A stretch of 64,000 nucleotides of DNA from Promethearchaeota archaeon. GTDB lineage: Archaea > Asgardarchaeota > Lokiarchaeia > Sigyniarchaeales > SOKP01. Shown here piece by piece: positions 8,600-16,785 of this stretch (positions are counted from its first letter, which is position 1; each line of letters starts with the position of its first letter). The notes under the pieces were generated by a model. The model was not told the origin of the DNA, did no database searches, and saw only the letters and a list, made by a program, of their open reading frames with translations. The position numbers were made by a program, and so were the translations under genes. The stretch covers positions 1 to 64,000 of the forward strand of contig JAHPZE010000016.1 in assembly GCA_019058365.1 (NCBI GenBank). The letters are read 5' to 3'.

Positions 8600-9988
8600 A
8601 TGATATATATGGCCAATACACAAAATAAAACTAAATTTTTAGAAGATCTTAGCAATGCAGTAGACCAATTCATCGATCGTTCGTTTACACATGTTATAAC
8701 TATTTCCCATAACGATGCAGATGGAATAAGTTGCTTACATATAATCCAAAATTTATTATACAAGATGCATCTAAATTATGATTATTTTATTTATAATAGA
8801 TCGGTTTCTTGGGAGAATTATTTAAACGGAATTTTCTCAAGTAGGCAAACTGATAAGAATGCCTTTATTTTTACAGATGTTGGCTCCAACTTAAAAGAAT
8901 TAATCCCAATAATAAAAAATAGAAAAGAAATTTTTTTTATCCTTGATCATCATGAGGTAGATTATGACTTTCACACAGATGAGTTGCCTGAGAATCTATT
9001 TTTTATAAATCCCACTATATATGGGTATGATGGGCTTGAACATATTGCTGGTGCAACTTTAACACACATGTTTGCAAAACAAGTAAAACCATCTATCATA
9101 AAACACGGATGGTTAACAGTTATTGGAATTGCTGGAGATTCATTAAAACCAATGGATAAATTGCAATCATTTAACCGAGAAGTGTATGAGGAATTGTTAG
9201 AGGAAGACCTGGTTGAAGATAAAGAAGGTTTAATTCTATTTGGAAGTATGCACGAATCTATTAAAAATGGTTTAAAGTATAGTATATTACCATTTCTTAA
9301 TCAATTTGGAGGGGAATCAGATCAAAAAATCACATCATTCTTAGATTCGCTACACATTAACCCAAAAAGTAATCTAATTGATTTAAGTCAATCAGAAATC
9401 GAACTAATTCAAGAAAAAGCTGGTTTTAATAGTTTTGGTCATTTTGCTATATTACCTCACAAATTAGGGTTATTAAGATTTGCTTTTGAGCATGCCCTTT
9501 TATTGAATATTCTCTGTTTTAAAAATATTAGTGCAGCTCTCTCTATTATTCAGTTGAAATCAATTACTCGTTATGCTAAAGGAATGTATTCTGAATATAT
9601 TCAGAATCTATCTAGAAATCTAAGAACTTTATCAAATGAAATACCTCACCATGAAACTGAAAAAGCAATATTTATGGAGGTAAAAGGTAAAATACCTCCA
9701 AGTAGCTGGTCAGATACAGCTAGTTTTAGTGCTGTAAATGAACTTTTCAATCCAAGAAAAGTCTTATTTTTAGGAGGCCCTGAAAAAATATCCGGCACAA
9801 TTAAATTAAGTATTCGGTGTTCTAGAAATTATCTTGATAACAATAAAAACCGTGGCGTAAATAAAATAATCACCAGTATAAAGAAAGAATTAGGAGGAGT
9901 AGGTGGAGGGCATAAATTAGCGGGAGGTATTAGATTGTCAAATCCGTCATATAATATCTTAAAAAAGAGAGCAGATGAATTTATTTGA
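8600..9988 (+). CDS. DHH-family phosphoesterase (archaeal RecJ/GAN-like)
   Basis: The protein has 462 residues. Motif I is SHNDADG (36-42). Motif II is a TDVG strand at about 92-95. The family-defining DHH motif is LDHHEVD (115-121). The C-terminal DHHA1 domain ends in a GGGHKLAGG loop near residue 437, which binds the substrate backbone. These residues coordinate two Mn ions in the family. Archaeal members include the GINS-associated nuclease GAN and other RecJ-like exonucleases that act on single-stranded DNA or RNA. Which substrate applies here cannot be told. ATG codons at 8600 and 8609 are both usable. The DUF167 gene starts 28 bases downstream on the same strand and may be co-transcribed. 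Confidence 0.85.
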   Translation: MIYMANTQNKTKFLEDLSNAVDQFIDRSFTHVITISHNDADGISCLHIIQNLLYKMHLNYDYFIYNRSVSWENYLNGIFSSRQTDKNAFIFTDVGSNLKELIPIIKNRKEIFFILDHHEVDYDFHTDELPENLFFINPTIYGYDGLEHIAGATLTHMFAKQVKPSIIKHGWLTVIGIAGDSLKPMDKLQSFNREVYEELLEEDLVEDKEGLILFGSMHESIKNGLKYSILPFLNQFGGESDQKITSFLDSLHINPKSNLIDLSQSEIELIQEKAGFNSFGHFAILPHKLGLLRFAFEHALLLNILCFKNISAALSIIQLKSITRYAKGMYSEYIQNLSRNLRTLSNEIPHHETEKAIFMEVKGKIPPSSWSDTASFSAVNELFNPRKVLFLGGPEKISGTIKLSIRCSRNYLDNNKNRGVNKIITSIKKELGGVGGGHKLAGGIRLSNPSYNILKKRADEFI

Positions 9989-10016
9989 TGTATAATACAT
10001 TATTTGGCTTTCCAAA

Positions 10017-10319
10017 ATGAATTTTTTAGAAAAACAATCTGATACTATTTATTTTATTAGATTGAATGTTAAGACAAACTCTAAAACTCAAGCTATAGTT
10101 AATAATGGTAGTTTTTTGACCATATTTCTTACCTCAAAACCCATTCAAAATAGAGCAAATAAGGAATTAATAAATCTTCTAAAAAGAAAACTAAACATCT
10201 CATCAAATCAAATCCAAATTATCTCTGGTTCAAAAACTAAAGACAAATTAATTAAAATTTCTTTTCTCGAAAATATTGAAGAAGAAGTAATTAAAGACTT
10301 TTTATTCAATAATGATTAA
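10017..10319 (+). CDS. DUF167 (YggU-like) family protein
   Basis: The 100-residue protein carries the family core. It has a strand of the form IRLNVKTNSKTQAI, then LTIFLTSKPIQNRANKELINLL with the conserved P..NRAN-L-L pattern, then a basic strand IQIISGSKTKDKLIKIS. This is the usual length for DUF167. The family is widespread in archaea and bacteria and its role is not settled. The gene follows the DHH phosphoesterase closely and ends one base before the convergent TFS gene. Confidence 0.8.
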   Translation: MNFLEKQSDTIYFIRLNVKTNSKTQAIVNNGSFLTIFLTSKPIQNRANKELINLLKRKLNISSNQIQIISGSKTKDKLIKISFLENIEEEVIKDFLFNND

Positions 10320-10320
10320 T

Positions 10321-10671
10321 TTAGCTCCCAATCTTCTTCATTTTCCCGCATTTTAAACATATAATAAAATGGGTCATTCCCTCATCTGCTCTTCGTGTTT
10401 GGCGTGTTTCAAGGTGTGCTTTATCATAACCACAGCGAGGACATTTAAAATCTTTAATTGAGCTTCTTAAATTCTCTTCTTTCCAGTCCATAACTTCAGC
10501 TAGATTCGTTACTTCATCTCTTATAGAATGCTCGATTTTAGTGGATACTTTATAAGCTTCAGACTTTTCTTCTGTAAATGGTTTAGTTGCTCCACACTTA
10601 CATTTTAACACTTTTACTCCATCTAATTTTGAAGGTAACATCATTCCTCCACATTCATCGCAAAATTCCAT
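10321..10671 (-). CDS. tfs: Transcription factor S (TFS), RNA cleavage factor
   Basis: TFS reaches the RNA polymerase active site and stimulates cleavage of backtracked RNA, as eukaryotic TFIIS does. This 116-residue protein has an N-terminal zinc ribbon, CDECGG at residues 4-9 paired with KCKCG near 23-27, and a helical linker. The C-terminal ribbon runs from CPRCGYDKAHLETRQTRRAD to ICLKCG. The catalytic acidic pair is present in RADEG at the tip of the hairpin. Both ribbons are complete. TFS homologues of archaea are normally 100-115 residues. It is convergent with the DUF167 gene and appears to be monocistronic. Confidence 0.92.
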   Translation of the reverse strand: MEFCDECGGMMLPSKLDGVKVLKCKCGATKPFTEEKSEAYKVSTKIEHSIRDEVTNLAEVMDWKEENLRSSIKDFKCPRCGYDKAHLETRQTRRADEGMTHFIICLKCGKMKKIGS

Positions 10672-10749
10672 AATCTCTCAAATATAAAAAAAATTAATTT
10701 GATTCTCCTAAAAATAATAAATTCATTCTAGCAAATAATTTTTTTGAAT

Positions 10750-11724
10750 TTAGATTCTTAAACCAAACAATAAAGCGCAAAATATTATTCCAGATATAAG
10801 ATCAGCTGTAGTACCGGGATTCCATTTTCCTTTTTTTTGTTGAAGTTCATCATCTAACTCTATTATTAGTCTTAAACCTTTATTAGATGAAATCCCTCCC
10901 TTTTCTAATATCTTTGATGCCTTTTTTGAGATATATAACGCAGCATCAATTCCAGATTTTCTAATAACAAGGGTATCTGGATGTAAAGATAAGAGTTTTA
11001 AATAAGTATTAACAGTTGCAGTATTTATATCTCCATAATGATTAAATGCTTCTAAGAAATATGGTAACCCATCGTTTATAATTGTGGTAAAACCAGTCGC
11101 ATATTCCATACTTATCAAATCCTTGTCCTTTGAAAGTTCAAATATTTTTTTTAGAGTTATATTATCAGAAGTAATATCATTGAGAGAATTTTCATTGTTA
11201 ATATCATATTTATCAGTAGTTCCTAAACCACCAGGATTGCATATTCGTATTGCATTGTACAAATTTACAGTATCATTTACAGAGCTGTTCTCAATCACTT
11301 TGCTTAGATTATCTCTCAAATCATTAAAATGATATTTCTGTGTTTTTAAACAAATTACGGATGCTGCGGCGAGTGGTGCTAAAATTAATATATGTCCTAA
11401 TAAAATATTACCTCCACTTTGCCAATTTATCATTTCTTTAGCAGCCTTCATGAAAAAGTGCCCTAATTCGATTTTTTCATAATCATCGTCATTTTTAAAA
11501 GGAATTTGAAAAATTTGATAACAAAATTCTCGAAAAGTTGGTTGAATTGCCACAATTCCCGCTAAAAAATGTTCAAATTTTGTATTTTCAAAATCTTTTG
11601 TGCGGTGAACATTCCCTGGTTTAGGCCAACCCACTACTTCTAAAAAGCTTGCTAAACTAAGGCAACGTATTAAATCATCAATATATTTAATCGAAATGTT
11701 AAGATTTGTTCCTATTAAAGACAC
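10750..11724 (-). CDS. CitG/MdcB-like triphosphoribosyl-dephospho-CoA synthase family protein
   Basis: The 324-residue protein is predicted to be largely helical. The family signature EVVGWPKPGNVHRTKDFENT lies at about residues 30-49. Other conserved features include a Gly-rich GGNILLGHILILAPL segment, GGLGTTDKYD and the C-terminal PGTTADLISG. In bacteria the family makes the prosthetic-group precursor of citrate lyase and malonate decarboxylase from ATP and dephospho-CoA. Archaeal members lack those partners and probably use a related nucleotide or cofactor substrate, so the exact reaction is open. No partner gene is adjacent. The eL22 gene lies 50 bases upstream on the same strand. Confidence 0.75.
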   Translation of the reverse strand: MSLIGTNLNISIKYIDDLIRCLSLASFLEVVGWPKPGNVHRTKDFENTKFEHFLAGIVAIQPTFREFCYQIFQIPFKNDDDYEKIELGHFFMKAAKEMINWQSGGNILLGHILILAPLAAASVICLKTQKYHFNDLRDNLSKVIENSSVNDTVNLYNAIRICNPGGLGTTDKYDINNENSLNDITSDNITLKKIFELSKDKDLISMEYATGFTTIINDGLPYFLEAFNHYGDINTATVNTYLKLLSLHPDTLVIRKSGIDAALYISKKASKILEKGGISSNKGLRLIIELDDELQQKKGKWNPGTTADLISGIIFCALLFGLRI

Positions 11725-11774
11725 ATTTAATAATATTTTTTTTATAATTTAATTATTTTGAAAGAGAATGAGTA

Positions 11775-12083
11775 TTAATAATAACTTAACTCAACAATTT
11801 TCTTCTCTTTCACAACATATCCTTCAGATTCAGTAGTTTTATAAGAAATAGGTCTGAATTCATTATAAAGTCCTTTTTTATGAAGGAATTTTCTAATTCG
11901 AAGTCTCAATGCTCTTTTTGACAATTTATTTGGCATTTCTACATCAATATCATTTCCATTTCTGTTAAGGATTATTTGCGGTAATGCTTCGGATAAGAAC
12001 CTAATTAAATCAAGTACATGTTGTTCACTCTTAAAACTTAAATCTTTAACGTTGATTATGAAAGATTTGTTTACTTCACTCAT
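11775..12083 (-). CDS. rpl22e: Ribosomal protein eL22-like
   Basis: The 102-residue protein matches the eukaryotic eL22 layout. An N-terminal strand reads KSFIINVKDL, a helical section contains LIRFLSEALPQIILNRNG, and a strand reads DIDVEMPNKLSKRALRLRIR. The basic segment KRALRLRIRKFLHKKGLYNEFRPI is the rRNA-binding region and corresponds to SKRYLKYLTKKYLKK of eukaryotic eL22. A final strand contains YVVKEKKIVELSYY. eL22 is absent from most archaea. Its presence in Lokiarchaeota was reported with the first Asgard genomes. The acidic tail of animal eL22 is missing. The gene is divergent from RuBisCO with 123 bases between. Confidence 0.78.
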   Translation of the reverse strand: MSEVNKSFIINVKDLSFKSEQHVLDLIRFLSEALPQIILNRNGNDIDVEMPNKLSKRALRLRIRKFLHKKGLYNEFRPISYKTTESEGYVVKEKKIVELSYY

Positions 12084-12206
12084 AGTGTTATCACTCTGTA
12101 AAATAATTAAAAATATTATTAATTTTTTATGATTTTATTATAGTAATTCAAAAATTAAATTTCTTAAATAGAAATTTCTTAATTATTCAATTAATTTAAA
12201 GTTTAA

Positions 12207-13508
12207 ATGATAATTGGGTGTTATAATTTGGTGGATTATGTAAATTTGGACTATGAACCAGGTGAAAATGATTTGATTGCAATGTATTATGTGGAAATTT
12301 CACCAGAGTGTAAAAATTTAGAGCAAGCTTCTGAAGAAATCGCAAAAGAAAGTTCAATTGGCACATGGACAGAAATTGCAACATTATCTGCCGAAATAGC
12401 TGAACGGCTTAGGCCATCAACTTTTTATATTGATAAGGAAAATAATATTATCAAAATTGCGTACACTAAAGAATTATTTGAAGCAAATAATCTACCTCAA
12501 ATTTTAAGTGCAATTGCAGGTAATATATATGGAATGAAGGTTCTAAGATCTTTAAGGTTATTAGATATAAGTTTTCCTAAAGATATTATCAAAGCTTATA
12601 GAGGACCTAAATTTGGAATTGAAGGTATCAAAAAATTAACCAATGTGAAAGATAGACCTCTTCTTGGTACAATTGTAAAACCCAAAGTTGGATTAAATGA
12701 GGTTGAGCATTCAAAAATTTGTGGAGAAGCTTGGCAAGGTGGATTAGATATTGTTAAAGATGATGAAAATCTAACAAGTATGACATTTAACGAGTTCGAG
12801 AAAAGAATTACAGAAACATTAAAAATCCGGGATAAAATTGAATCTAAAACAGGAGAAAGGAAGTTTTACATGCCAAATATTACGGCACCGCTAAGTGTTA
12901 TGAAGAAACGCGCGGATTTTGTGGTAAAGAATGGTGGTGAATATGTAATGGTTGATATTGTGACTATTGGATTTTCTGCCTTACAAGAAATCAGAGAATA
13001 TCTTAATGATAAGGATGTAGTAATCCATGCTCATAGAGCTATGCATGCAGCATTTACTCGCAACAAAAAACATGGAATGACTATGCTGGTTTTAGCAAAA
13101 TTAATGAGATTGATAGGTATGGATCAATTACACACAGGCACCATTGTTGGGAAAATGGAAGGAGGAAAACAAGAAGTCTTAGAAATTAACAATACAATTT
13201 CTAAACCCAAAATTAAGGATAACAGTTTAACAACATTAGATCAGAACTGGGATAATATCAAGCCAGTTTTACCTGTTGCTTCGGGAGGTTTGAGTCCATT
13301 ACATATTCCCGAATTAATTAAAATTTTAGGTAAAGATATGGTATATCAGTTTGGAGGAGGATGCCATGGTCATCCAGATGGAACTGAAGCTGGTGCAAGA
13401 GCGATAAGACAAGCTGTTGATGCAATTTTGCAAGGCTATAGTTTAACTGAATATGCTAAAAACAATTCTGAATTAGCGAAAGCTATTGAAAAATGGGGTA
13501 AGGATTAA
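12207..13508 (+). CDS. rbcL: Ribulose-1,5-bisphosphate carboxylase, form III
   Basis: The 433-residue protein keeps every residue I can map to the RuBisCO active site. These are TW at 53-54, Asn106, Lys158 and Lys160 in TIVKPKVG, and the carbamylated Lys184 with metal ligands Asp186 and Glu187 in VKDDE. His276-Arg277 lie in HAHR, His309 in LHTGT, Lys316 in loop 6 (GKMEG), ASGGLSP near 368, and the FGGGCHGHP phosphate loop. This argues against a RuBisCO-like form IV protein. Length and HAHRAMHAAFTR fit form III. In archaea this form turns ribulose-1,5-bisphosphate from nucleotide salvage into two 3-phosphoglycerates. The neighbouring convergent gene encodes the enzyme that makes its substrate. 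No small subunit or phosphoribulokinase is present. Confidence 0.93.
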   Translation: MIIGCYNLVDYVNLDYEPGENDLIAMYYVEISPECKNLEQASEEIAKESSIGTWTEIATLSAEIAERLRPSTFYIDKENNIIKIAYTKELFEANNLPQILSAIAGNIYGMKVLRSLRLLDISFPKDIIKAYRGPKFGIEGIKKLTNVKDRPLLGTIVKPKVGLNEVEHSKICGEAWQGGLDIVKDDENLTSMTFNEFEKRITETLKIRDKIESKTGERKFYMPNITAPLSVMKKRADFVVKNGGEYVMVDIVTIGFSALQEIREYLNDKDVVIHAHRAMHAAFTRNKKHGMTMLVLAKLMRLIGMDQLHTGTIVGKMEGGKQEVLEINNTISKPKIKDNSLTTLDQNWDNIKPVLPVASGGLSPLHIPELIKILGKDMVYQFGGGCHGHPDGTEAGARAIRQAVDAILQGYSLTEYAKNNSELAKAIEKWGKD

Positions 13509-13518
13509 ATAGGATCTA

Positions 13519-14451
13519 CTAAACCATTTCTGGATATGTTTTAGCAAAATAGTTTGGTACATGGCTTGAAGCAAATATACCCGCTTCAGTAATTAAACCA
13601 TCTATATATCTTCTACTTACTGTTTCGAATGCTGGGTTTAAAATTTTAATTCCTTCTGGAGGGTTTTCCCATATTTCTTGAGGGTCTCTCATTTCAATTG
13701 TTTCCAAGATCCCAAGATTTGTTTCGGGATTATACTTTAATAAAGGAGAAGCAACATAGAACGGTACATGTTCTTCATGAGCCACTAATGCTAATAATCG
13801 TGACCCAATTTTATTAATAATCGTTCCTTCAGAAGTAATACTGTCGGCACCAATTATGATTATATCAACCTGATAATGTTTTACTGCCCATCTCATGGCA
13901 CTGTCAATAACATGAATAACTTTTATACCTGCCTTCAATAATTCTTGTGAAGTTTTTCTGCCTTGTAATCGAGGTTGTGTCTCGGTATTAATAACTTTAA
14001 AACTTTTACCTTGTCTTTTAGCTTCTAAGAAAATCCCAGTGACTAAACTTGAATGGCAATGAGTCATCACGTTAAATTTTTGACTAGTTGGAGGAAATCG
14101 TCTAGCACCAATTTCTGCAATTCTTTTCTTCGAATTCTGAAGCATATCATAATATAGATTCTTATATTTTTCAATAATATCAGAGATATATTCAGGAATT
14201 ATACTTTCTTTTTCTTGTTCTAACTTATTCATTATATACTTCAAACCATTTTTCATAGCGGGTTCTGTTGGCCTTGTATCTATTAATATAACTTGTGCAT
14301 CGTAAAGTTTCTTAAAACAAGTCTCAATATTCTCACATTTTAATCTTTTTGCATAATTACTTAAAAAATCAATAGCACTAATAGCAACGTTAGTAGCACC
14401 TTGAATCTCTAAAGATTTAATCTTTAGGGCATCATCTAATAATTGTTCCAT
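13519..14451 (-). CDS. Ribose-1,5-bisphosphate isomerase (eIF2B alpha/MtnA fold)
   Basis: The 310-residue protein converts ribose-1,5-bisphosphate, made from AMP-derived ribose phosphate, into ribulose-1,5-bisphosphate for RuBisCO. The two catalytic residues of the Thermococcus enzyme map well. Cys132 lies in MTHCHSS and Asp203 in IIGADSI. The active-site neighbourhood also includes DTRPTEPAMKNGL (58-70), RLQGRKTSQELL and NKIGS. The HCHSS form separates it from MtnA-like isomerases and from aIF2B regulatory homologues. The gene is convergent with RuBisCO, with only 10 bases between stops, so the pathway pair is kept together without sharing a transcript. AMP phosphorylase is not in this window. 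Confidence 0.88.
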   Translation of the reverse strand: MEQLLDDALKIKSLEIQGATNVAISAIDFLSNYAKRLKCENIETCFKKLYDAQVILIDTRPTEPAMKNGLKYIMNKLEQEKESIIPEYISDIIEKYKNLYYDMLQNSKKRIAEIGARRFPPTSQKFNVMTHCHSSLVTGIFLEAKRQGKSFKVINTETQPRLQGRKTSQELLKAGIKVIHVIDSAMRWAVKHYQVDIIIIGADSITSEGTIINKIGSRLLALVAHEEHVPFYVASPLLKYNPETNLGILETIEMRDPQEIWENPPEGIKILNPAFETVSRRYIDGLITEAGIFASSHVPNYFAKTYPEMV

Positions 14452-14530
14452 TATAAATTCACATTTATTATAATAGTATATGGATAATCAAATTTTCTAT
14501 TTAAAAAATGTAACCTTAACCTAAAATTAA

Positions 14531-14719
14531 TTATTCTAATGGGTTTTCATCTTGATCTAATTGATAATCTTCAGGATCAACTTCAATATAAAAACGGCCA
14601 ATATAACCACATTTTTTATCTTTACACTCGTACAAATCTGGAGCTAACCAACCGCTAACATTTGTTGCATTTTTTAACGTCGGTTTTTTGCATTTTGGAC
14701 AAATTCTAATGGTTACCAT
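14531..14719 (-). CDS. Conserved archaeal zinc-ribbon protein
   Basis: This 62-residue protein starts with CPKC (residues 7-10). It continues PTLKNATNVSGWLAPDLYEC and closes the ribbon with CKDKKCGYIGRFYIEVDP. The NVSGWLAPD core between the two Cys pairs is typical of a small, highly conserved archaeal family whose role is not known. The second knuckle carries one extra residue between its cysteines. A strongly acidic tail (DPEDYQLDQDENPLE) follows. It lies 79 bases upstream of the R15P isomerase gene on the same strand and might share its transcript. Confidence 0.75.
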   Translation of the reverse strand: MVTIRICPKCKKPTLKNATNVSGWLAPDLYECKDKKCGYIGRFYIEVDPEDYQLDQDENPLE

Positions 14720-14889
14720 ATTTAATGTAAATTTTTAATATGTTAGAAATTCAATTATTTACTAATATTTAATAATCGTAAATAACATTTACTCTCTTTA
14801 ATTTTTAATATTAGAATTATTCTAACAATTATAGAAATATAAAATTAATCAGACTATTATATTAAATTTCTCATTAATATTTAATATTC

Positions 14890-16716
14890 ATGAAGGATTT
14901 AGATTTACAACGAAAGAGTTTACCAAATGAACCTGGAGTTTATTTATTTTCTGATAAAGAAGGTTCAATTATTTACATTGGAAAAGCTATAAATCTCAAA
15001 AAAAGAGTTAATCAATACTTCTTAAAGACTAGTTATACAGATCCATATTATGAAGAAAAAATTAAAGAACTAGTAAAACAGGTACATTCTATTAAATATA
15101 TTGTAACTGAAAATGAGAAAGAAGCTTTAATTTTAGAAAATATTCAAATTAAAAAGCATCTCCCTCGCTTTAATGTAATCATGAGGGATTCGAAAACATA
15201 TCCTTGGGTAGCATTCTTTTATTCTGAAGATTTTCCAAGGATCCGTGTACTTAGAAATCCGGAAAAGTATTCCCAAGATAACTTATTTTTAGGACCTTAT
15301 ACAGATAAAAAGGAAATAATTAGAATCTTAAGAGATCTAAGAAAAATCTTTCCTTATTGTTCATGTAAAAAGCCAATTAAAAAAAAAAAGAGAGCTTGTT
15401 TGTATTATCAGTTAAAACTTTGTCCTGGTCCATGTATTACTATAATAACTAAAGAAGAATATCGTGAAAATATTAAGAAAATCGAACTATTTTTAAAAGG
15501 AGAAACTAATGAGTTAAAAAATCAATTGTCAGATAAAATGCATAAAGCATCTAAAAACCAAGATTTTGAATCAGCTGCCTTCTGGAGGGATAAATTGGAA
15601 GATATAGATCGTGCTACTGATCGACAACACGTATTAATGAACCATGAAGCCAATAAGGATATTGTTGGTTTTTATAGTACTGAGAAATATATAGCGATGG
15701 TGATTATCCATATTAGAGAAAGCAGAATTCTGAATAAAAGTTCATTTACATTTGATTTACGGGAGAAATTAATTCAAAAAAAAGAGATTATAAACTCAAT
15801 ATTAGAGCAATATTATCAAAATTTCAAATCACAATTACCAGATATTATTGTTATTTCTGATATAAATGATAGATTTAGAATACTATCAGCCTTTTTAAAA
15901 GATATTAAAAAAGATATACAAATCAGAACGTTCATTAGCGAAAATGAAACAAGTTTGCAACGAATAGCGAACAAGAATGCAAAAGTGATGGTTGAGCAGC
16001 AAATACAAATGGAAGAGATTAAAATGAATGATCAAGAATTTAGAGAGAAAATTCTTGAAGAAACAAAAGAAATTTTGGATTTACCTAAATTACCGAGAAT
16101 TATTGAGGGTTTTGACATCTCAAATATAGATGGTAAAGATGCTACAGGCTCTATGGTCTACTTTCTTGAGGGAAAACCTTATAATAAGAATTATCGACAC
16201 TTCAAAATTCGTTCTAAATCTACACCTGATGATGTTGCTATGATGAAAGAAGTCATAAAAAGACGATATAACATGCTTTTAGAAAGAAATTTAGAATTAC
16301 CCGATTTAATCTTAGTTGATGGCGGAAAAGGACAATTGAATGCGGGTATTTCAGTTTTGAAGGAATTAGGTCTCAATATTCCAATTATTGGATTAGCTAA
16401 AAAATATGAAGAAATATATCTACCTTCTAAGAAAAAACCAATAATATTACCGAAAAATTCCTCTACTTTAAAACTATTCCAAAGAGTTAGAGACGAGTCT
16501 CATAGGGTGGCTTTAAAATTGCATAAGAAACAAAGGGAAAGGAGAATAAAGGGTTCGGTTTTAGATGATATTGAAGGTATTGGGCCAATAACTAGAAATA
16601 AATTACTTAATCATTTTGGAAGTGTCGAAAAGATTAAAAAAGCTTCATTAGAAGATATATCTCGATTAATAGGAAAGAGATTAGCTGAAAAAATATTAGA
16701 ACAACTAAAGAGTTAG
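14890..16716 (+). CDS. uvrC: UvrC, excinuclease ABC subunit C
   Basis: UvrC makes the two incisions flanking bulky DNA damage after UvrA and UvrB have located it. The 608-residue protein has all parts. The N-terminal GIY-YIG nuclease has GVY at 16-18, YIG at 29-31 and Arg39. A Cys-rich segment CSCKKP...CLYYQLKLCPGPC lies near 155-185. The UVR motif near 225 contains FESAAFWRDKLEDI. The RNase H-like nuclease has catalytic Asp409 (FDISN) and Asp477 (LVDGGKGQ). Tandem HhH motifs occupy about 555-605. uvrA and uvrB are not in the window. UvrABC occurs patchily in archaea and is regarded as acquired from bacteria. Base composition here resembles its neighbours, so any transfer is old. Confidence 0.95.
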   Translation: MKDLDLQRKSLPNEPGVYLFSDKEGSIIYIGKAINLKKRVNQYFLKTSYTDPYYEEKIKELVKQVHSIKYIVTENEKEALILENIQIKKHLPRFNVIMRDSKTYPWVAFFYSEDFPRIRVLRNPEKYSQDNLFLGPYTDKKEIIRILRDLRKIFPYCSCKKPIKKKKRACLYYQLKLCPGPCITIITKEEYRENIKKIELFLKGETNELKNQLSDKMHKASKNQDFESAAFWRDKLEDIDRATDRQHVLMNHEANKDIVGFYSTEKYIAMVIIHIRESRILNKSSFTFDLREKLIQKKEIINSILEQYYQNFKSQLPDIIVISDINDRFRILSAFLKDIKKDIQIRTFISENETSLQRIANKNAKVMVEQQIQMEEIKMNDQEFREKILEETKEILDLPKLPRIIEGFDISNIDGKDATGSMVYFLEGKPYNKNYRHFKIRSKSTPDDVAMMKEVIKRRYNMLLERNLELPDLILVDGGKGQLNAGISVLKELGLNIPIIGLAKKYEEIYLPSKKKPIILPKNSSTLKLFQRVRDESHRVALKLHKKQRERRIKGSVLDDIEGIGPITRNKLLNHFGSVEKIKKASLEDISRLIGKRLAEKILEQLKS

Positions 16717-16785
16717 TGTAATTTCTCTTTTATTTAATTCTTGTGTGTGAAGTATCAAATTAATGGGAGTTTTTTCAAAAAAGAT

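Noticed and set aside
12196-12384. A 62-codon minus-strand frame over the start of RuBisCO
   Set aside because: It lies wholly opposite well-supported RuBisCO coding sequence and has no family features.
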